From an uncultured Solimonas sp. (lineage in GTDB: Bacteria > Pseudomonadota > Gammaproteobacteria > Nevskiales > Nevskiaceae), in contig CAMLDZ010000060.1 in assembly GCA_946478985.1 (NCBI GenBank), positions 1-17,619 of the forward strand: a stretch of 17,619 nucleotides of DNA, given 5' to 3'. The position numbers were made by a program, and so were the translations under genes. Position 1 is the stretch's first letter; each line of letters starts with the position of its first letter. Of the stretch, positions 1 to 5,223 are shown piece after piece. Below the pieces are notes generated by a model. It searched no databases. It was not told the DNA's origin and was given only the letters and a program-made list of their open reading frames with translations.

Positions 1-2
1 TG

Positions 3-248
3 ATGACGGAAGATCAGCTTTTCAGCCTGCTCGAACTGCTGTCTGGCGAGGACAGTGCGGCGCCGGCGAAGATCGCCCGGAAGCTGGCGATCGGCCAGAG
101 TCAGCTTTACCGGATGCTGGCTGCACTGGGCGCCGCCTGTGCAACGTGCGGCACGCCGAAGCTGATCGAGGTGGATGGCGAGGAACTGCCTCGCCTGCGC
201 CTGACCGACAGTGGCCGTGCCTGGCTGGAGCAGCACCGTGTCGCATGA
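3..248 (+). CDS. Small winged-helix-like protein upstream of fdhD
   Basis: This 81-residue protein has no name that I recognise. Residues 1-45 read as a helix-turn-helix: helical segments around 5-13, 22-29 (AKIARKLA) and 32-42 (QSQLYRMLAAL). A basic strand-turn-strand and the ending LTDSGRAWLEQH (residues 68-79) follow, a pattern common at the end of winged-helix domains. There is a Cys-x-x-Cys pair at residues 46 and 49 (CATC), which could bind metal or be redox active; that is inference. The ATG sits three bases from the window edge inside TGATGA, so it may be translationally coupled to a gene upstream that cannot be seen. Its stop overlaps the start of fdhD by 11 bases, so the two are probably co-translated and it may serve formate dehydrogenase maturation or regulation. 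Confidence 0.75.
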   Translation: MTEDQLFSLLELLSGEDSAAPAKIARKLAIGQSQLYRMLAALGAACATCGTPKLIEVDGEELPRLRLTDSGRAWLEQHRVA

Positions 249-1032
249 TCCGCTGCGCAGGGCCTCCGCCATCCGCTACGAGCCGCAACTGCGCATCGAT
301 CGCCAGGAAATGCTGGCAGACGAGACGCCGATCGCACTGGTCTACAACGGCCACTCGCATGCGGTGATGATGGCGACACCCGATGATCTCGACGATTTCG
401 CCGTCGGCTTCACGCTGGCAGAAGGAATTGTCGATGCCAGCCATGAGATCGAGATCGTCGATCGTCTGCATACGGACAAGGGCATCTCGCTGCAGATGCT
501 GATCCCGCAGCGACGCTATGACGCCTTGAGGGGACGCGAGCGCAGTCTCACCGGCCGTACCGGCTGCGGGCTCTGCGGTACGTCCAGCCTGGAGGCGGCG
601 ATACGGCCGGTGCGCAGGCTGCAAGGTGCAGCAGCCGTACTGCAGAGCAGCATCAGCAGCAGCATGTCGCGGCTCGGCATGCAGCAGCCTCTCAACGCGA
701 TCAGCGGATCCCTGCACGCTGCCGCGCTGCTGATCGACGGCGGCGAACTGCTGGTGCGCGAAGATGTGGGCCGGCACAACGCGGTCGACAAGGTCATCGG
801 CGCCGCTGCGCGGCAGCAGCTGCCGGCGACGGCGCTGCTGGTGACGTCACGGGCTTCATACGAAATCGTCCACAAGGCAGCGCAGGCCGGCATTCATCTG
901 CTGGCTGCGGTATCCGCTCCTACAGCTCTCGCGGTGCGGGTCGCGCTCGAAGCGGGTGTGACCTTGATCGGCTTCGCCCGTGATAAGCGCATGACGGTGT
1001 ACGCGCATCCGCAGGGCCTGCGCCCAAACTGA
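238..1032 (+). CDS. fdhD: Formate dehydrogenase sulphurtransferase FdhD
   Basis: FdhD passes sulphur from the cysteine desulphurase IscS to the molybdenum (bis-MGD) cofactor of formate dehydrogenase, which is needed for activity; it acts in the cytoplasm. The product is 264 residues, near the E. coli protein's 277. Visible family motifs are RTGCGLCG, with the catalytic Cys-x-x-Cys loop at residues 110 and 113, then EDVGRHNAVDKVIG and the C-terminal stretch TSRASYEIVHKAAQAGIHLL. I chose the GTG at 238 because GGAG at 227-230 lies seven bases before it; a GTG at 211 is also in frame but lies deep inside the upstream gene and has no such site. It overlaps the upstream winged-helix gene by 11 bases. 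A formate dehydrogenase gene is expected nearby, probably left of the window. A run of CAG/CAT codons (about 645-665) encodes a Ser-rich stretch. Confidence 0.95.
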   Translation: MSHDPLRRASAIRYEPQLRIDRQEMLADETPIALVYNGHSHAVMMATPDDLDDFAVGFTLAEGIVDASHEIEIVDRLHTDKGISLQMLIPQRRYDALRGRERSLTGRTGCGLCGTSSLEAAIRPVRRLQGAAAVLQSSISSSMSRLGMQQPLNAISGSLHAAALLIDGGELLVREDVGRHNAVDKVIGAAARQQLPATALLVTSRASYEIVHKAAQAGIHLLAAVSAPTALAVRVALEAGVTLIGFARDKRMTVYAHPQGLRPN

Positions 1033-1088
1033 TCTTCCCGGCGCCGACACGCGATCAATCGGAAGACGCCCACGAGAAAGCCACCGCA

Positions 1089-1121
1089 CCTAAGTATCTG
1101 ATTTTACTAATCATACTTAGG
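1089..1121. repeat. Inverted repeat downstream of ssrA (9-bp arms)
   Basis: CCTAAGTAT at 1089-1097 and ATACTTAGG at 1113-1121 are perfect reverse complements. Inside them GATT (1100-1103) can pair with AATC (1109-1112), leaving a two-base bulge and the loop TTACT. The element is AT-rich in a GC-rich region. It lies between the convergent 3' ends of fdhD and ssrA. Neither side has a T-run, so it does not look like an ordinary intrinsic terminator, although ending one or both transcripts is the simplest role. Confidence 0.75.
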
Positions 1122-1141
1122 CAACGATGGCTATTCGTTGC
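1121..1141. repeat. Second inverted repeat downstream of ssrA (7-bp arms)
   Basis: GCAACGA (1121-1127) and TCGTTGC (1135-1141) are perfect reverse complements around a seven-base loop (TGGCTAT). The repeat abuts the larger one at 1089-1121, sharing base 1121, and sits seven bases from the encoded CCA end of tmRNA. In the precursor it would form a hairpin in the 3' trailer and could mark where exonucleases or RNase E trim it. An alternative pairing, ATTCG (1133-1137) with CGAAT (1144-1148), competes with it. Confidence 0.65.
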
Positions 1142-1148
1142 AGCGAAT

Positions 1149-1503
1149 TGGTGGAGCTGGCGGGAATTGAACCCGCGTCCGCCAGATCGTAGCCCTCAGA
1201 TCTACATGCTTAGCTCAATCTTTGGTTTTCGTCGGTGGTTCCCGGACGAGCACGGAACGCCACCGCTTATCCCCTTAGAGGTTTAGCAGATCAGCCAAGG
1301 GCGGACTTCACTGCGATCCGATGAGAGTCGACGTCCATTCCAGCCGGCACCGGCACCGAAAGGATGGACGCTCGCCGGGATTAGGCGGCGAGGGCGTAGT
1401 TGGAGTCGTTCGCAACTAGCTTGGTTGTCACAAGTTTTACGAGGACATGACACCTCGGCATGCACTTCGGATTCCGCAACCAGCGTCGAAACCGGTCAGC
1501 CCC
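1149..1503 (-). ncRNA. ssrA: Transfer-messenger RNA (tmRNA)
   Basis: tmRNA, with SmpB, EF-Tu and the ribosome, frees ribosomes stalled on broken messages and tags the unfinished protein for proteolysis. On the minus strand the 5' end reads GGGGCTGACCGGTTTCGACG, the standard tmRNA opening. The 3' end carries a T-arm (GGGTTCAATTCCC) and ends AGCTCCACCA with the CCA encoded. The 5' GGGGCT pairs with the 3' AGCTCC to form the acceptor stem, which fixes both ends at 355 nucleotides. Single-piece architecture: the tag frame lies between the tRNA-like ends, and the stretch after it has the length expected for the pseudoknots. It is followed by two inverted repeats and preceded by smpB on the same strand, as in E. 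coli. Confidence 0.97.
1381..1413 (-). other. tmRNA proteolysis-tag reading frame (ANDSNYALAA)
   Basis: Ten codons followed by TAA within ssrA, read on the minus strand: GCG AAC GAC TCC AAC TAC then GCC CTC GCC GCC. The encoded tag ANDSNYALAA differs from E. coli ANDENYALAA only by Ser for Glu at position 4. The C-terminal ALAA, recognised by ClpXP and ClpAP, is intact, as are the AND start and the SspB-contacting N-terminal part apart from that one change. Confidence 0.95.
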
Positions 1504-1515
1504 GAGTACGTCTAC

Positions 1516-1521
1516 AGTCTA
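1516..1521 (-). promoter_or_regulatory. Likely extended -10 element of ssrA
   Basis: On the minus strand the sequence reads TGC-TAGACT, an extended -10 (TGn) followed by a hexamer close to TATAAT. It would start transcription around base 1509-1510, giving a precursor about six to seven bases longer at the 5' end than mature tmRNA, similar to the short leader known for E. coli pre-tmRNA that RNase P removes. No good -35 hexamer is visible at normal spacing, so this rests on the extended -10 and the position. Confidence 0.4.
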
Positions 1522-1573
1522 GCAGCAGATGGGGTCCTGCGGCAGCAATGCAAGGCGTGAGTCCGGCCGGCGT

Positions 1574-2053
1574 TCAGCTCGCATGCCTCATGACGCGGCC
1601 CTTCTCGCGCTGCCAGTCGCGCTCCTTGATGTCGGCGCGCTTGTCGTAGTCCTTCTTGCCCTTAGCCAGGCCCACTTCGAGCTTGGCGCGGCCTTTCTCC
1701 CAGTGCAGGTCCAGCGGCACCAGGGTGTAGCCGGCACGTTCGACCTTGCCGATCAGCGTCGCCAGTTCGTGCCGGTGCAACAGCAGCTTGCGGGTGCGGG
1801 TGGCGTCGGCGATCTCGTGCGTCGACGCCTGCTTGAGCGGCGTGAAGTGCGCGCCGATCAGGAAGGCCTCCTGATTCTTCACCACGACATAGGCCTCGGC
1901 GACATTGGCGCGGCAGGCGCGCAGACTCTTGACCTCCCAGCCCTTGAGGACCAGTCCGGCTTCGTAACGCTCCTCGATGAAATAGTCGTGCCGCGCGCGG
2001 CGGTTGACGGCGATGACTCGCTCAACTTTCGCGTTCTTCTCATTTTTGCCCAT
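1574..2053 (-). CDS. smpB: tmRNA-binding protein SmpB
   Basis: SmpB binds the tRNA-like part of tmRNA and mimics a codon-anticodon stem in the stalled ribosome's A site. The product has 159 residues against 160 in E. coli. Recognisable parts are [20 protein letters not shown] and [19 protein letters not shown] near the N-terminus, the oligonucleotide-binding barrel through [21 protein letters not shown], and the basic C-terminal tail ([21 protein letters not shown]) that enters the mRNA channel. It lies 70 bases before ssrA on the same strand, the usual partnership, though ssrA seems to have its own promoter. The start has only a weak Shine-Dalgarno sequence (GAG), and a TATAAT sits so close that the message may be nearly leaderless. 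It is divergent from the transporter gene at 2118. Confidence 0.97.
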   Translation of the reverse strand: MGKNEKNAKVERVIAVNRRARHDYFIEERYEAGLVLKGWEVKSLRACRANVAEAYVVVKNQEAFLIGAHFTPLKQASTHEIADATRTRKLLLHRHELATLIGKVERAGYTLVPLDLHWEKGRAKLEVGLAKGKKDYDKRADIKERDWQREKGRVMRHAS

Positions 2054-2059
2054 GGCTCA

Positions 2060-2065
2060 ATTATA
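2060..2065 (-). promoter_or_regulatory. Consensus -10 element immediately before smpB
   Basis: On the minus strand this is a perfect TATAAT that ends six bases before the smpB ATG. A start seven bases after it would fall on or next to the initiation codon. No TTGACA-like -35 is visible at 16-18 bases. The AT-rich patch also lies in the divergent leader of the transporter gene, so it could serve either strand. Confidence 0.4.
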
Positions 2066-2117
2066 TAGACTGTGTTCCTCGCAGATATAAAAGGCCCGGA
2101 AGAGGCGGCCGACAACA

Positions 2118-3503
2118 ATGAACATCCGCGAAAGCAGCTACGGCTACTGGAGTTCGCACCGCGCGTTCGCCTGGGTGGCGGCGGGCGCCATGTTGGGTAT
2201 CGGCAATGCCGTGCGCCTGACGTATCTGATGAGCGAGTACGGCGGCGTGCTGTTCCTGGGGGTATATCTGCTTGCGATCGCGGTGGTCGGCCTGCCGCTG
2301 CTGCTGGCCGAGTGGCTGCTCGGCCGCTGGATGCGTGACGATCTGATCGCCGGGTTCCGCCGCCTGACCGAAGCCGCGCACGTGCATCGCTGGTGGACGG
2401 CGATCGGGGCGCTGGCGCTGCTGACGGCGGTGCTGATCTTTTCGTACTACAGCGTCATTGCCGGCTGGAGTCTGGCCTACGCATTCCGCGCCGCCAGCGG
2501 CAAGTTCGGAGAGATCAGCAGCGCCGGCGCGACCAGCATTTTCCTGGAGCTGGCCCAGGACCCGGAACGCAGCCTGTCCTGGCACACGCTGTTCATCCTG
2601 ACCGTCTGCATCGTCGTCTGCCACGGCTTCCGCGAGGGTGTCGAGCGCGCGGCGCGGCGGCTGGTGCCGGTGGCGCTCGGCATCGCCGTGCTGGTCTGCT
2701 GGTACGGCCTGCGTCACGGCGACGCCAGCGCGGCGATCGACTACTTCATCGTCCCGCATCCGGAAAAGCTCGGCTGGCGCGGCGTGATGGAGGCGCTGCA
2801 CCACGCCTTTTTCACGCTCGGGCTCGGCATGGGCGTGATGATGGGCCTGGGCAGCTATCTGCCGGTGGCAACGCCGATCCGGCGCGTCGCCGTCGCCGCG
2901 ATCCTGATCGACACCCTGTTCAGCCTGTTCGTCGGCATGGCGGTGATGGCGATGGTGCTCGAAGCCGGCCTGCAGCCGGGTGCCGGCATTGCCCTGATGT
3001 TCCAGACGCTGCCGCTGGCGACGCCGGACGGCCTCGGCGGCTCACTGTTCGCGGCCGGCGTCTACCTGATGATGTTCATCGTCACGCTGGCCTCGGCGAC
3101 GGCGATGCTCGAACCGATCAGCCGCTACTTCATGGATCGCCAGCGCTGGACGCGGGTGTTTGCGGCAGCCTGCGCGGCCCTGGTGATCTGGTTCCTGGGC
3201 CTGGGCACGCTGCTGTCGTTCAGCGTGGTCCAGGACCTGCGCCTGCTCGGCCGCAATTTCTTCGAATGGGTGCAATGGCTGACCACGAGCTGGTTCGCGC
3301 CACTCGATGGACTCTTGATCTGCATCTTCGTCGTCAGCATCATGCCGCGCGATCTGGTGCGGACCGTCTGGGGCGAATCGCGCCCCTGGCTGTTCAACGC
3401 CTGGTACGGTCTGCTGCATTACCCGGCGCGGATCGGCTTGATTGCGGTGCTGCTGTACGCGACCGGTCTGATCGACTGGCTGGCAACTCTGTGGGGGGCG
3501 TGA
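2118..3503 (+). CDS. Sodium-dependent transporter, SNF/NSS family
   Basis: This is a 461-residue inner-membrane symporter of the neurotransmitter:sodium symporter family (LeuT fold), which imports amino acids or related compounds with Na+. The substrate cannot be read from sequence. TM1 carries AAGAMLGIGNAVRLTYL (residues 21-37), matching the family's unwound first helix with the conserved Asn and Arg. YGGVLFLGVYLL then LPLLLAE (41-65) follow. The TM6 motif AFFTLGLGMGVMMGLGSYLP spans residues 230-249, and the TM8 sodium-site region ASATAMLEP spans 325-333. Eleven or twelve membrane segments are likely. ATG 2118 follows AGAGG (2101-2105) at 12 bases, rather long. It ends one base before the ratA start, so both are probably on one message. 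The E. coli and Pseudomonas versions of this cluster that I recall have no transporter here. Confidence 0.9.
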   Translation: MNIRESSYGYWSSHRAFAWVAAGAMLGIGNAVRLTYLMSEYGGVLFLGVYLLAIAVVGLPLLLAEWLLGRWMRDDLIAGFRRLTEAAHVHRWWTAIGALALLTAVLIFSYYSVIAGWSLAYAFRAASGKFGEISSAGATSIFLELAQDPERSLSWHTLFILTVCIVVCHGFREGVERAARRLVPVALGIAVLVCWYGLRHGDASAAIDYFIVPHPEKLGWRGVMEALHHAFFTLGLGMGVMMGLGSYLPVATPIRRVAVAAILIDTLFSLFVGMAVMAMVLEAGLQPGAGIALMFQTLPLATPDGLGGSLFAAGVYLMMFIVTLASATAMLEPISRYFMDRQRWTRVFAAACAALVIWFLGLGTLLSFSVVQDLRLLGRNFFEWVQWLTTSWFAPLDGLLICIFVVSIMPRDLVRTVWGESRPWLFNAWYGLLHYPARIGLIAVLLYATGLIDWLATLWGA

Positions 3504-3504
3504 T

Positions 3505-3939
3505 TTGCGGCGTGTGGAACGTTCGGTGTTGCTGCGCTACTCGGCCGGCGACATGTATGCGCTGGTCAAGGACATCGAGGCGTATCCGCGCTTTCTGCCC
3601 GGCTGCGTGACCGCGGTGGTCGAGCAGGACGAGGGGGAGCGCGTGCGCGCGCGCCTGGGCTTTCGCGTCAAAGGGCTCAGCGACACCTTTGCCACCGAGA
3701 ATCGCCTGGAAGCCGGACGCATCGAGATGCGCCTGCTGGAAGGGCCGTTCCGCGCGCTGACCGGGCAATGGGATTTCATTCCGCTCACCGAGCGCGGTTG
3801 CAAGGTCGGCCTGCTGATCAACCTCGATTTTGGCAATCGTCTGCTCGAAAGCACGCTTGCGCCCTTGCTCGATCGGGCGGTGGGCGAAGTGATCGACGCT
3901 TTCCGCGTCCGTGCCGGCGAGTTGTACGGCAATGTCTGA
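3505..3939 (+). CDS. ratA: RatA, START/SRPBCC-domain protein
   Basis: A 144-residue protein of the polyketide cyclase/START (Coq10-like) fold. E. coli RatA was reported to bind the 50S subunit and block 70S formation; relatives of the fold bind ubiquinone, so the main role is unsettled. Family matches are the N-terminus RSVLLRYSAGDMYALVKDIE, then AYPRFLPGC (residues about 26-34), LEGPFRALTGQWDFIPL, and the C-terminal amphipathic helix ending VIDAFRVRAGELYG. I chose the TTG at 3505 because it aligns with the E. coli N-terminus and has the G-run at 3493-3498 six bases upstream; a GTG at 3514 would cut off conserved residues. The gene is coupled to the transporter upstream and overlaps rnfH by eight bases. 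Confidence 0.92.
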   Translation: MRRVERSVLLRYSAGDMYALVKDIEAYPRFLPGCVTAVVEQDEGERVRARLGFRVKGLSDTFATENRLEAGRIEMRLLEGPFRALTGQWDFIPLTERGCKVGLLINLDFGNRLLESTLAPLLDRAVGEVIDAFRVRAGELYGNV

Positions 3940-4228
3940 GCCGGCACCGATCAGCGTCGAACTGATCTATGCGCAGCCGGACGAGCAGCAGCTGCTGCGG
4001 CTGCAGCTGCCGCCGGGCAGCAGCGTCGGCGCGGCGATCGCCGCCTCCGGCCTGCTGCAACGCTATCCGCAGATCGATCTGCGGACACAGCGCGTCGGCA
4101 TCTTCAGCCGCCTCGTCACCCTGGACACGCACCTGCACGACGGCGACCGCGTCGAGGTCTATCGCGCGCTGGCCGTCGATCCCAAGGACGCGCGGCGCAG
4201 CCGCGCCGGTGCGAGGCGACGCGGCTAA
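3932..4228 (+). CDS. rnfH: RnfH/RatB family beta-grasp protein
   Basis: A 98-residue member of the RnfH family (UPF0125; RatB in E. coli), a ubiquitin-like beta-grasp fold of uncertain function. Visible motifs are VELIYAQPDEQQLLRLQLP (about residues 8-26), then AIAASGLLQRYPQIDL, RVGIFSRLVTLDTHLHDGDR and VEVYRALAVDPKDARRSRA, which follow the family closely. The ATG at 3932 overlaps the ratA stop by eight bases, the usual ratA-rnfH arrangement. A longer frame from GTG 3911 exists but adds only residues inside ratA. The tail is rich in Arg. It converges with bamE 12 bases later, and no terminator hairpin is visible in that gap. Confidence 0.93.
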   Translation: MSEPAPISVELIYAQPDEQQLLRLQLPPGSSVGAAIAASGLLQRYPQIDLRTQRVGIFSRLVTLDTHLHDGDRVEVYRALAVDPKDARRSRAGARRRG

Positions 4229-4240
4229 CCTGGCGCCGAC

Positions 4241-4690
4241 TTACGGCCGCTGGTTGGTCGGCGTGCTGTCCATCACCGGGCCACCGGTCTTGCTGCGGTC
4301 ATTGGCCTCCAGCGCGCCGCCGGACTCGGCCTTCTTGTCGCCGTCGAGGACGCGCTGCATATCGGGATCGGATTGGACTTCGCCTGCGGCGGACTGCAGG
4401 CCATCCATGCGCGCCAGCTGCTGGCCTTCGAAAAACAGGCTGACCGTGCGTTCGGAAACCTCGCCGCGCGGCGAGCGGTAGTAGCTGATGTAGTCCCAGC
4501 GGTCCGGCCGGAACGGGCTGGCGCTGACCGGCGTGCCGAGCACGAAACGCACCTGTTCGCGCGTCATGCCGAGCTTGAGCTTGTCGAGATCCTTCTGCAT
4601 CAGGACGTTGCCCTGGCGCGTCGGCAGCTTGTAGATGATCTGGCAACCGCTGACGGCAAGCAGGGCGACGACGATTAGAAAAAGGCGCAT
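4241..4690 (-). CDS. bamE: Outer-membrane assembly lipoprotein BamE
   Basis: BamE (SmpA/OmlA) is a lipoprotein of the BAM complex that inserts beta-barrel proteins in the outer membrane and supports BamA-BamD. The 149-residue product starts with a lipoprotein signal, MRLFLIVVALLAVSGC, with the lipidated Cys at residue 16. Next are YKLPTRQGNVL and the helix-forming LDKLKLGMTREQVRFVLGTP, then PFRPDRWDYISYYR and the strands VSLFFEGQQLARMDG, all typical. About 45 residues after the domain form a hydrophilic, low-complexity tail not present in the 113-residue E. coli protein; OmlA of Pseudomonas also has a tail. The gene is divergent from fur with a shared 74-base control region, the layout known in Pseudomonas. 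Confidence 0.95.
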   Translation of the reverse strand: MRLFLIVVALLAVSGCQIIYKLPTRQGNVLMQKDLDKLKLGMTREQVRFVLGTPVSASPFRPDRWDYISYYRSPRGEVSERTVSLFFEGQQLARMDGLQSAAGEVQSDPDMQRVLDGDKKAESGGALEANDRSKTGGPVMDSTPTNQRP

Positions 4691-4707
4691 CGGAACTCGC
4701 TTAAGAG

Positions 4708-4735
4708 TTGCTGCAAAAAAATGAGCGGGGATAAT
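4708..4735 (+). promoter_or_regulatory. Probable fur promoter
   Basis: TTGCTG (4708-4713), a 16-base spacer and GATAAT (4730-4735) form a sigma-70-like promoter that would start fur transcription near 4742. The ATAATA at 4731-4736 reads TATTAT on the other strand and could be the -10 of bamE, so the two divergent promoters seem to share a -10. A partial inverted repeat, AACTC (4694-4698) with GAGTT (4705-4709), overlaps the -35 edge. I see no clear 19-base Fur box here. Confidence 0.5.
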
Positions 4736-4764
4736 AGCCGAATACCTGCTGATGAGCGCATCCC

Positions 4765-5172
4765 ATGGAATCCTCCGACCTCCGCAATGCCGGACTCAAG
4801 GTCACCTTGCCCCGCCTGAAGATTCTCGAGATGCTCGAGAGCAGCGAGGCGCGTCATCTGTCCGCCGAAGACATCTACCGCCGGCTGATCGAACTCAACG
4901 AGGACGTCGGCCTGGCCACCGTCTATCGCGTGCTGACGCAGTTCGAGGCTGCCGGCCTGGTCCGCCGCCACAACTTCGAAGGCGGTCACGCGGTCTTCGA
5001 ACTCGAGCGCGGCCCCCACCACGACCACATGGTGTGTCTAGACACCGGAAAAGTGATCGAGTTCGTCAGCGAGGAGATCGAGAAGCTGCAGCGCGACATC
5101 GCCGACAAGCACGGCTATATCGTCGAGGAGCACAATCTCGTGCTGTACGTGCGTCCCAAGAAGAAAAACTGA
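4765..5172 (+). CDS. fur: Ferric uptake regulator Fur
   Basis: Fur is a dimeric repressor that uses Fe2+ as co-repressor to control iron uptake and storage genes. The product has 135 residues. The winged-helix DNA-binding half includes LRNAGLKVTLPRLKILEML, then SAEDIYRRL and the recognition region VGLATVYRVLTQFEAAGLV (about residues 50-68), followed by the hinge RHNFEGGHAVFEL. The dimerisation half has HHDHMVCLDTGKVIEF, supplying regulatory-metal His and Glu ligands. It has only one Cys (in MVCLDTGK): the second Cys of E. coli CxxC is Thr and the C-terminal CxxxxC tail is missing, so the structural Cys4 zinc site is absent, as in Pseudomonas aeruginosa Fur, which it strongly resembles. GAG at 4754-4756 is a weak ribosome site. 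It converges with recN. Confidence 0.97.
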   Translation: MESSDLRNAGLKVTLPRLKILEMLESSEARHLSAEDIYRRLIELNEDVGLATVYRVLTQFEAAGLVRRHNFEGGHAVFELERGPHHDHMVCLDTGKVIEFVSEEIEKLQRDIADKHGYIVEEHNLVLYVRPKKKN

Positions 5173-5223
5173 GGGTGTAGGCGCGAGCCCGCCGCGCCCG
5201 TGCCGCAGGCCTCGCGACTGACT

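Noticed and set aside
640..670. CAG/CAT trinucleotide repeat in fdhD
   Set aside because: Short and imperfect, and it encodes a Ser-rich linker within a normal FdhD; no sign of a contingency locus.
1033..1148. A genomic island or prophage integrated at ssrA
   Set aside because: No integrase and no duplicated ssrA 3' end are visible; fdhD follows directly. Only the inverted repeats remain unexplained.
1283..1649. Short open frames over ssrA
   Set aside because: They overlap a well-defined tmRNA, and their products show no homology.
3505..4228. ratA-rnfH (ratA-ratB) as a toxin-antitoxin pair
   Set aside because: The name suggests it, but RnfH is a beta-grasp protein not known to neutralise RatA, and both are conserved housekeeping genes in a fixed neighbourhood.
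5173..5223. Terminator between fur and recN
   Set aside because: CGCGAG (5182-5187) and CTCGCG (5211-5216) can pair, but the loop is long and no T-run follows.
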